Source: Paramacrobiotus richtersi
Lineage: Eukaryota; Tardigrada; Eutardigrada; Parachela; Macrobiotidae
NCBI GenBank assembly: GCA_034698045.1
Contig: JAQGAU010001177.1
Coordinates: forward strand, 1-20,945
Length of the DNA: 20,945 bases
Direction: 5' to 3'
Notes under the pieces: generated by a model
What the model saw: only the letters and a program-made list of their open reading frames with translations
The model's database searches: none
Told to the model about the DNA's origin: nothing
In this document: one piece after another, positions 1 through 6,517 of the stretch
Layout of the letters: every line of letters begins with the position of its first letter
How positions within the stretch are numbered: the first letter of the stretch is position 1
Made by a program: the position numbers and the translations under genes

Positions 1-233
1 CGCATAAGCCTAGTGTTAGTACCAGTGAGAGGCCGTTGCCCTCCACTGCGAAGACAGGGTAGCGTCACGAGGTCATCGTCGAGTGGTGCTGGTGTGCCAA
101 GCGTAGGCAGCCACCCCTGGCATAAGGCTTAAGGTCATCTGCAAACCTTAAAGGTGCAGTGCCTAGCCTGACCTGAGACACCTTGCGCAGTGAAGCGACT
201 GTTTCAATCAGTGAGAACTGATTAAACATCTAA
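1..233 (+). other. 5' leader of the Gag-encoding retroelement
   Basis: This stretch lies upstream of the Gag start and has no long ORF on the + strand. It carries two clean stem-loops. At 129-151 there is a 7-bp stem (TTAAGGT/ACCTTAA) with a 9-nt loop. At 206-223 there is a 7-bp stem (AATCAGT/ACTGATT) closed by GAGA, which fits the GNRA tetraloop pattern, ending ten bases before the ATG. No LTR end or tRNA primer-binding site could be recognised, so the true 5' end probably lies before the window. Calling it a leader rests on position and on the hairpins shared with the downstream element. Confidence 0.5.
206..223 (+). promoter_or_regulatory. GNRA-type hairpin just before the Gag start
   Basis: A perfect 7-bp stem closes a GAGA tetraloop and ends ten bases before the ATG at 234. 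Hairpins with GNRA-like loops upstream of gag are known in packaging signals of some retroelements. A role here in packaging or start-site choice is inference. Confidence 0.35.
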
Positions 234-2594
234 ATGGAAAGGGAAACGGGTAAGGGCATGGATGCAGAAGTGTCCATGTCTGTAGACGGAAAGAAAAGTA
301 CGGATGAAGTGCTGGAGCCAGGCACAAGTAGTCCAGTGCTAAAGGAAGACTGGTGTATTGGTCCCGATGTGGACTGGGACCAGCTAAGGCAAAGGATAAA
401 GGTTCAAGTACCTCCAAATGGCTTGTTTAGCCAAGCATGGAATGCGTATCGTAGCAAACCGAAGGGTAAAGCCCCATACGGGTATCGTGTGTACGAAGGG
501 CTACCTGAACTGCTCCTGCGATATAGGCTACAGATAAGCCAGCAGCAATTCCGAAAGGAAGCTGATGAGCTACAGGCAGAAGGGGAAAAAAGGAAAGGGG
601 AAAGACGAATGGTATCGGTGATAAAGTCTCCCAATGTAGCTGGGGAAGCAGCAGTAACTGCCCCTAAGCAGACGGAGCAGACTGGAAAAAAGGTACAGGC
701 CGCAGCGATCTCACAGCAAGATAATGCTGCAGAGCAAGAGGATATGAATGAAAGCATTGATTCACTCCTCAATGTTACAATGATCGGCGAAGACAACGCA
801 GATTATGCAGAAGACGAAGAAAATCGCGAAATTAGTAGCGATACTGAACGATATTTTGATGTAGATCCAGTGTCACAAGATAACACTGTTGTTGATTTCG
901 ATGATAATAGAAATCAAAGGCAAAGGCCTACAGCAGGTGCCTTCGAATCACATCCAAATGAAAGGTTGGACGATACAGATTTGCGTCCTGAGAAACTTGA
1001 TTTCGACGAAGATTACGATCTCATTCTAGATCCAGATGTGTTACGTGCAAAAGCCTATAAAATGGCAGAGTTGGCACGAGACGTGCACAAACGGTACTGC
1101 AAGTTGTTCGTTACGAATGAAAAGCTGAATAGCGCACATGTTCAGCTTGTGCAGCATGCCGATGATGTCATCAATGATAACCATCGCCTGCAGAGCGAAG
1201 TAACAAAAGCACGCAATGAAATAGTGCTGTTACAACAGGATTTGAATGGCTCAAGTGATCTGCTGAACCGAAGGCACAGTGAGTTCGAGCAGAAAGAAGA
1301 AACATTGGAAAATGAAAAGGAAGACTTAAAGCAACAAAATATTGCTTTAGTAGAGACACATAAGGACATGGCACAGCAGATTACAGCATTATCTGCTGAA
1401 CGGGATAAGTGGCGTGCCGAGGCACAACAAAAGGGGAATGCAGCTGCTGATAAAATGGCACTGCAAAAACAATTGGACGGCATCCAAAAGGACAAGAGGA
1501 TGCTTGAAGATGCATGGTCACAGCTCGACAGGGAGAGAGCCCAGCTTGATCATGATGTTCAGAAGGAGAAGGATAAATGGGAAAATGTCAAACAACAGTG
1601 GCGAGAAGAAAAGGCTGAGCTCACTGCTGAACGTGGTAAGCTTGATCAAGATAAGCGAATAATTGAAAATGAAAAGAAAACTCTGCTGTCAGGGAAGCCG
1701 CCAGAGGTAAAAGATCGGTCTAAAGATAAATGTGTGGCCGATCAGAAAACGGTTACTAAGGTGAACCCGAAACTGGAAACAAAGCAAGTGGCTTTCCAGT
1801 CAGATGAAGTCGTAGTGGAACGGCATTACAGACCAGAAGTACAGGCTGTATACCGTGAAAATAAAAATTTGTATAATTCGATAAAAATGCAGACTCCAGG
1901 CGTATCACCGCCCATGTCGTCAGTTTCATGTGCCGGATCGGCTGACATTGCCAAACTGGCAGATGCAATGGTACAGTTGCTTGATTTTCAAAAACAACAA
2001 CAGCCGTCAACATTGCAACTGTTAAAATCGATTGAAACAATTGCTAAGAAACCTAGTGGGAAAAAGGATACGTATCCTAAAAAATACGATGGCACGGTCA
2101 GCTCTGGAAAAGTAGAGCGATACATCGAAGATGTAAGCCGATGTGCCCGTATAAATAAATGGGATGATGAGGAGATTATTGAAACCGGTTTACCGTCGTC
2201 ACTGACAGACACGGCGTATACCTGGTACAACGACATGTATCCTAGAAATAAGGATAAAACTTGGGAAGAGTGGCAGCCGATGCTGAAGTCCCACTTTTCG
2301 GTTGAAAAGGATAAAGAGGGATTAATGGATGCGATGTTTAAACGCGTATTCACTGATCATGATACGCCAAACACGTACGTAGACAGTTTCCTACACTTTT
2401 TTACGGAACTGCGTACGCCAGAAAGTGATCGCGTATCTTACCTCAAGAATGGTTTACGTGAGAACCGCATGGACTGGTATAACCAGATGCGTGTACTCCG
2501 TGTAGGTACACAGGAAGATTTTCTAGCCACCCTACAAAATTTGTACAAGGGTTGGATAGAACAGGAAGAACTGGAAACGGAGAAAAAAACGTAA
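234..2594 (+). CDS. Gag-like protein with long coiled coil and capsid domain (ORF1)
   Basis: This is a 786-codon intronless ORF. Residues 1-130 are a basic/aromatic N-terminal part. Residues about 170-265 are strongly acidic and probably disordered. Residues about 267-485 form a long charged heptad-rich coiled coil. Residues about 605-775 fit the retrotransposon Gag (capsid) family: TAYTWYNDM, then KTWEEWQPMLKSHF and VDSFLHFFTELR occur in the expected order and spacing. Such proteins assemble the cytoplasmic particle of LTR retrotransposons. A coiled coil over 200 residues long ahead of the capsid is unusual; typical Ty3-type Gag is much shorter. The zinc knuckle is absent from this ORF and lies in the overlapping -1 frame. 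The ORF has no internal stops, so it is either young or kept by selection. No pol follows, so it could be a non-autonomous element or a domesticated gag gene. The start could also be the second Met at codon 9. Confidence 0.85.
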   Translation: MERETGKGMDAEVSMSVDGKKSTDEVLEPGTSSPVLKEDWCIGPDVDWDQLRQRIKVQVPPNGLFSQAWNAYRSKPKGKAPYGYRVYEGLPELLLRYRLQISQQQFRKEADELQAEGEKRKGERRMVSVIKSPNVAGEAAVTAPKQTEQTGKKVQAAAISQQDNAAEQEDMNESIDSLLNVTMIGEDNADYAEDEENREISSDTERYFDVDPVSQDNTVVDFDDNRNQRQRPTAGAFESHPNERLDDTDLRPEKLDFDEDYDLILDPDVLRAKAYKMAELARDVHKRYCKLFVTNEKLNSAHVQLVQHADDVINDNHRLQSEVTKARNEIVLLQQDLNGSSDLLNRRHSEFEQKEETLENEKEDLKQQNIALVETHKDMAQQITALSAERDKWRAEAQQKGNAAADKMALQKQLDGIQKDKRMLEDAWSQLDRERAQLDHDVQKEKDKWENVKQQWREEKAELTAERGKLDQDKRIIENEKKTLLSGKPPEVKDRSKDKCVADQKTVTKVNPKLETKQVAFQSDEVVVERHYRPEVQAVYRENKNLYNSIKMQTPGVSPPMSSVSCAGSADIAKLADAMVQLLDFQKQQQPSTLQLLKSIETIAKKPSGKKDTYPKKYDGTVSSGKVERYIEDVSRCARINKWDDEEIIETGLPSSLTDTAYTWYNDMYPRNKDKTWEEWQPMLKSHFSVEKDKEGLMDAMFKRVFTDHDTPNTYVDSFLHFFTELRTPESDRVSYLKNGLRENRMDWYNQMRVLRVGTQEDFLATLQNLYKGWIEQEELETEKKT

Positions 2595-3355
2595 AGAAAA
2601 AGATGCCGTATGAAAATAGGCGAAGTCAGAACTACCGTGGAAATGGGAATGGTAACGGTAACAGGGGAAATTACCGTGGACGTGGAAATTGGTCCAATGG
2701 TGATAACCGATTCGGAAATGGAAACAGTTACGAAAATCGTGGTAGTGGTGACGATGACGGCAACAGCGTTACCAGCTACCAACGAAGTGGTAAGAGTGGT
2801 AATCGTAACGAAGGGAATTATCGGAGCGGTGGTGGTAGCTACCGTGGCCGAGGAGGCGGTTACGAGCGTGGTAACTATCAGGGTAGTTACCAGAGCAGGT
2901 ATACTGACGGTAATAAACCGGCTGATAATAGTGGTACCACGGGTGATCGTAAAAAGGATTCCCAGGGTCAAGGGAAACCGCGAGGTAACGACAGAGTAAG
3001 GCCAGTGTACAAGGCGTGGTATACGAAGGATAATAAGCCGATTTGTACAAAGTGCCATGAACTGCACTTAAGTCAAGAGTGCAGGTTCACTGGTACGTAC
3101 AAACCGCTTATGGAGTATCCACCGCCGGAAGTGCAGAAAAAGTATGGCTTAGAAATAAACTCGATACAGTTGTTTAGTATTGAGTCATCGGAAGTCAAGA
3201 AGAAATATGACTTGGAAGTGAACTCGATACAGGTGTTTAGTATCGAGTCACCGGAAGTGAATAGTTATAAGGAATGGCTTACGTATGGGGATAATGGTAC
3301 GATGTTACGGTATGGTAGTAACGGAATGAATGGTACAAGGGTATGGAAAAGCTAG
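2552..3355 (+). CDS. Nucleocapsid-like ORF2: RG-rich RNA-binding region plus zinc knuckle
   Basis: This is a 267-codon ORF in the -1 frame relative to Gag ORF1, overlapping it by 43 nt. Residues about 20-130 are rich in Gly, Asn, Arg, Tyr and Ser with repeated RG/RGG units (for example SYRGRGGGYERGNY), typical of RNA-binding disordered regions. At 3044-3082 the sequence CTKCHELHLSQEC gives C-X2-C-X3-H-X4-C, one residue shorter than the standard CCHC knuckle but like variants known from Ty3-type Gags. Residues 193-234 hold two copies of a 21-residue repeat. The content matches a nucleocapsid, so the likely product is a Gag-NC fusion made by frameshifting. No protease (D-T/S-G) or polymerase motif is present. 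The ORF ends at a TAG (3353-3355) that overlaps ORF3. Confidence 0.7.
   Translation: MDRTGRTGNGEKNVKKKMPYENRRSQNYRGNGNGNGNRGNYRGRGNWSNGDNRFGNGNSYENRGSGDDDGNSVTSYQRSGKSGNRNEGNYRSGGGSYRGRGGGYERGNYQGSYQSRYTDGNKPADNSGTTGDRKKDSQGQGKPRGNDRVRPVYKAWYTKDNKPICTKCHELHLSQECRFTGTYKPLMEYPPPEVQKKYGLEINSIQLFSIESSEVKKKYDLEVNSIQVFSIESPEVNSYKEWLTYGDNGTMLRYGSNGMNGTRVWKS
2583..2590 (+). promoter_or_regulatory. Possible -1 ribosomal frameshift site (A7 run)
   Basis: Seven A residues followed by C lie five codons or fewer from the ORF1 stop, inside the 43-nt overlap with ORF2. ORF2 is in the -1 frame. In the ORF1 frame the run reads AAA AAA ACG, so a lysyl-tRNA can re-pair on AAA after slipping back one base. It is not the ideal phase for a classical X XXY YYZ heptamer. 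An imperfect hairpin lies just upstream (about 2527-2556), and the next strong hairpin downstream is at 2655-2677, farther than usual for a stimulator. Frameshifting is plausible but not shown. Independent initiation of ORF2 at 2552 is the alternative. Confidence 0.45.
3128..3253 (+). repeat. Two tandem copies of a 63-bp (21-codon) repeat
   Basis: The unit starting at 3128 is repeated at 3191, and the beginning of a third copy is seen at 3254. It encodes two near-identical 21-residue units (EVQKKYGLEINSIQLFSIES and EVKKKYDLEVNSIQVFSIES). Each copy also contains a 9-bp stem with a 9-nt loop (3159-3185 and 3222-3248). One base pair is G.U in the first copy and G-C in the second. Confidence 0.9.
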
Positions 3356-3840
3356 TGCAACCTGGTATGGATGCGCATAGCAATGGCGTACAGGCTACGG
3401 AAGTGTATGCCTTAAGGAAGGGCAAAGTGTATGGTAGTAAGCATCCAGAGCATGAGATGTCTGGATGCGGGAGAGAGCAAAGTGTTCGGAAATGGCATGC
3501 GAGTAATAGCAGCCAAGGTTATCAGCATCCAGAGCATGAGATGTCTGGATGCGGGGGAAATGGTGTTATGGTTAGGCATGGAAGAAATGGTAGCCATACT
3601 ATGGCAAAGCATGGGCAGCTACGAAAAGGACTGGACAGGCTGACGCAGGTTCAGGAGGAAAAGAACCTGGATTGTGCTCAAAGGGGTAGTGAGCAGTCTG
3701 GATGCGGGGGCATCCGGGACAGAGCAGGTGAATGGCAGAACGGGAATGTAGCTAAGGATAAGCTACAGGGTTGGAATGGCTTGAGCATGGTTTGGCACAA
3801 CAGCAGAAGTAGTGCTGGTGTTCCGCTACGCAGATTATAG
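3343..3840 (+). CDS. Possible small ORF3 of the element, function unknown
   Basis: This is a 165-codon ORF starting inside the last 13 bases of ORF2 and again one frame back (-1). It matches no family I know. It is rich in Gly, His, Ser and Gln. The unit HPEHEMSGCG appears twice, encoded by the two hairpin repeats at 3441-3468 and 3525-3552, which are 84 bp apart and so stay in frame. It has no protease, polymerase or membrane signature. The base pattern (many ATGG words) continues into the noncoding tail, so the ORF may be an open stretch of structured RNA and not a real protein. The repeated -1 step from ORF1 to ORF2 to ORF3 is the only argument for translation. Confidence 0.3.
   Translation: MEKLVQPGMDAHSNGVQATEVYALRKGKVYGSKHPEHEMSGCGREQSVRKWHASNSSQGYQHPEHEMSGCGGNGVMVRHGRNGSHTMAKHGQLRKGLDRLTQVQEEKNLDCAQRGSEQSGCGGIRDRAGEWQNGNVAKDKLQGWNGLSMVWHNSRSSAGVPLRRL
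3441..3552 (+). repeat. Duplicated 28-nt hairpin
   Basis: The stem GCATCCAGA/TCTGGATGC (9 bp, 10-nt loop GCATGAGATG) occurs at 3441-3468 and again, identical, at 3525-3552. A related hairpin with stem GGATGC/GCATCC and a GGGG loop follows at 3700-3715. The intervening 56 bases are not repeated. Confidence 0.9.
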
Positions 3841-5450
3841 GAAGGAAAGGGTTTGGAAATCTGTCGGGATTTAGTATCCCAAACAGATACAATGGCAGTC
3901 GCAAATGTTAAGGCCGTTCGGCATAAGTGTCCTGAACAGCGCCAGTAATGGTATGGCAAGGGTACAGTGTTGTGCTTTTAAGACGCAACACGTGCGAGGT
4001 CTGTAGTAAAAGCATGCTGACGCGTTTAGTGTCAGCAATGCAGAAAAAGTTTTCGAGTTCGTGAAACTCGGATGTAACATTTTCATAGTTACATCTGCAG
4101 TAGTAGTGGATTGTTTGCCAAACGGTATTGATGGATGGAACAATGCTGAGCAAATGTTCAGCTCATTTTGCAGTAATGGAACGGAAAGTGCAGTTCACGT
4201 TGAAGTCGTTGACTGATTGCAGTGCTGAATCAGCCAGTCAGTTTATGATACGGATTTGGATCGACTTTTCTGTTATGGCCGAACAGTGTAGGCCGAGGTA
4301 TTTTCAAGTACATATTTTTTGATTTACTTGTGATTTGTTCTGGACATGGATGGAACACTTTATCGGGACTGGGAATGCTTGTGTGTCTCAGAAATGGCAG
4401 TTCAATGGCCAAGTGGCTAGAACTCAAGTGAACCTGTTGTAGTTCACTTTGGCATAATCGATGGCTTATGATATTTTATTTGATCATTATGATTTTATAA
4501 TCGGATTGTATGGTTGAATGTGGTATTTGGACTGGAAATGTTTGTACGGCATGGCAAGTGGCATTTGGTTTTGGAATGGATTAATCAGTCTACGGTATGA
4601 CTGCAGTGAAATCAGTGGTTTGTGATTAATCAGTGAACCTAATGGTAGTTCACTTTTGACTTGATATCCATATGGAATGGTATTTTGCGAAAATGGAATG
4701 GTTTCATGGCTAAATTAATGCCATGTGTTTGTGGAATGTTTTGATTATGGCTACGTTATGGCCATCTGTTTATTGTGTTTTATTGTGGAGAAAAGTCAAT
4801 GGGAAGAGTGGACCGATCAGCCATAAAGCAGAGGAAGTCAGCAGCAGCAGTCATAGCAAGGAACGGGACGAAAGCACACGGGAGGACAAGTAAGGACACG
4901 GACAGGGGATTCGGGAACAGTCAAGGATGTAGACATTGGTGGACGATCGGATCGATAACGTTGGATCAATGGACTGGATGGATTCCTCGTTGGAGCCACT
5001 CCAGATAAGCTATAGTGTTTTGGTTTTCTGTTTTTCTTTTTTCTTTTGCGAGGACGCAAAGCGGTTAGATGCGGGGGTGTCGCGGTATTCCTATTTTTAC
5101 CTACTTCCGGTTGTCTGTTACGTAGACGTGTCGATGGTGTGTCTGTCCTACTGTGTTGTGGTGATGTGTCCCTGTGCTACTGTCTTGCATTTTACTGCAT
5201 TTTACGCTTTGACGATTTGGCTGTGATCGGTAGAACTGGCAGTATGTGATTTCCAAGGTCTGAGAAAGCCATTAAACTCTTCGTGTAGTTTTGGTGGTTT
5301 TGCTCGCCTATCACATAGCGTTAGGGATAGATCAAGAGGTCAGGGTTAGATTTCGTGTAGAGACGAGTAGCTCATTGGCTTTGCCAGGTCGGGAAGTGGA
5401 TCCCTTTTCCTGCAGGATTTGGTTTCCGCGTCAACAGTTACAATTCCACA
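3841..5450 (+). other. Noncoding 3' part of the retroelement
   Basis: No long ORF is credible here. From 3841 to about 4765 the stretch is a near-continuous run of hairpins, including a two-level one at 3859-3888 (ATCTGT/ACAGAT outside GGGAT/ATCCC). It is rich in ATGG words and T. A 6-bp hairpin lies at 5045-5060. An ATTAAA poly(A)-type signal occurs at 5271. This may contain a 3' LTR, but no copy of it is visible at the left edge of the window, so LTR borders and target-site duplication cannot be given. The right limit near 5450 is a guess. Confidence 0.45.
5271..5276 (+). terminator. ATTAAA polyadenylation-type signal
   Basis: This hexamer is the common variant of the poly(A) signal and is followed by GT/T-rich sequence (TTTTGGTGGTTTTG). 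It would fit the 3' end of the retroelement transcript. It could also be chance, since the hexamer is frequent in AT-rich DNA. Confidence 0.35.
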
Positions 5451-6393
5451 AACCGACAAATATCATGTACAGTTGCCAAGCGGTCGAATCCAGGTGATAA
5501 ATAACTGTTTTAGTAGAATTGCAGAATTCATTGGAAAAGTGCTCCAGAATGCTGAAACAATGTATTCCAGTAGATAATTCCAACGTGAATTACATACAGC
5601 CACAAGTATACACGTCAAGAACTGGATTAAATGAACACACAAACTTAACAGCAGAACCATATTAAAACTTGCCGCACAGCAGGCTGCGCAGCATCATTCC
5701 ACGCAAAAATTGGTTGTCCCGTATCTGTACATAAATTATTGATTACTTCGCATGCCGCTGGTCTGTAATAACGTTACATGCACGCTTTTTGATTCAGACG
5801 TCCTTGAACGTCGTGAATGTTAGTCTTCAGGATGCCCGCATCAGTGCATCCCTTTTGCATGTAAAATAACATATAATTCAAATACTCTGCAACTGGTTAA
5901 CATTTTTCAGCTTCAGATGGGCTTAGCTACGATCAAGCTGCACTTTCGTGGTATGTTGTATTTGAACCTGATGCGACTGCGCACGCAGTACCAGATCCGT
6001 AGTATGTATGGCACAACTGTAATGATCTCGCTGTGTACCAGCAAAATTTGGAAGCTTCAAAGTCAAACATTTAAGAAATTAATAACCATGGTCATTATCC
6101 AACCCCCCAGAACGTACAGGGAGTGTCGCTTGAACGGCTGCCGCATTACCCTTTTCCACCGCCAAACTAACGCGCTTACTGTCGCGCTGTTTAAGAAAGC
6201 GGTCGATCTAGTTTCCCCGGTCAACTGCCGAATCTTTCGTCCTGTTAACTGGATGAGCTTGGCAAAATCAGAGCCGTAGATGCCTACCGTTTCAATGGTC
6301 AAAGGGTAAAAAACCTATTTGCGCTGCGCGAGAAAAGTGTGATGATTCCGCATTCTGTGCGGCATTTCCAGCGCTGCAGGCGGAACCTGCGAC
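5451..6393. other. No recognised gene
   Basis: Short open frames on both strands show no family signature. One hairpin at 5830-5851 (GGATGC/GCATCC with a 10-nt loop) has the same stem core as hairpins at 1480, 3441, 3525 and 3700 in the retroelement, so the element might extend this far. Otherwise I see nothing in it. Confidence 0.4.
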
Positions 6394-6517
6394 CGAAGCC
6401 ACTCGCTAGTAATTAAGAGAACAATAGTGCATTGTTTCTATAAGTATCTATATAGATATATAGATGTATATAGAGTAAACAATGTCATTGTTCTCTTAAT
6501 TGCTAGCGAGCGGCTTC
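6394..6517. mobile_element. Fold-back element (long inverted repeat, AT core)
   Basis: The left arm (about 6394-6434) and right arm (about 6478-6517) are inverted copies of each other with only a few mismatches. Both contain CTAATTAAGAGAACAAT-like sequence in opposite orientations, and the outer parts read CGAAGCC and GGCTTCG. About 40 bases of TATA-rich sequence lie between the arms, themselves partly palindromic. The structure suits a small fold-back MITE or a cruciform-forming repeat. No coding capacity and no clear target-site duplication were seen. Other genomic copies would decide whether it is mobile. Confidence 0.6.

Larger units (their letters stand above)
129..4765 (+). repeat. Array of short stem-loops across the retroelement
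   Basis: Perfect inverted repeats with short loops recur through leader, coding and noncoding parts. Examples with stems of 7 bp or more: 129-151 (7 bp, loop 9), 359-382 (7, 10), 892-917 (8, 10), 1122-1148 (8, 11), 1327-1349 (8, 7), 1374-1398 (8, 9), 1772-1800 (8, 13), 2655-2677 (7, 9), 2869-2892 (9, 6), 3222-3248 (9, 9), 3441-3468 and 3525-3552 (9, 10), 3646-3669 (7, 10), 4015-4037 (7, 9), 4071-4095 (8, 9), 4426-4449 (8, 8), 4632-4654 (7, 9). Many 5 to 6-bp ones share the loop size, such as 868-888, 2491-2511, 3050-3069, 4705-4725 and 4747-4765. Stem and loop sequences differ from one hairpin to the next. Confidence 0.75.

Noticed and set aside
1142-1495. Minus-strand ORF rich in Cys, Ser and Phe
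   Set aside because: It is the reverse complement of the Lys/Glu/Gln-rich coiled coil of Gag, which automatically yields Phe/Ser/Cys codons.
2438-3067. 209-codon open frame on the minus strand, rich in Thr, Val and Ile
   Set aside because: It is the complement of the RG-rich nucleocapsid region; its low-complexity composition mirrors the GGT/GGW repeats of the + strand and no family signal is present.
1-5450. Attempt to pair 5' and 3' LTRs
   Set aside because: No shared sequence of useful length was found between the left edge and 4800-5450, so LTRs are not claimed.
6063-6302. Minus-strand ORF considered as a Tc1/mariner or KH-domain fragment
   Set aside because: No DDE triad, helix-turn-helix pattern or GxxG loop could be aligned.
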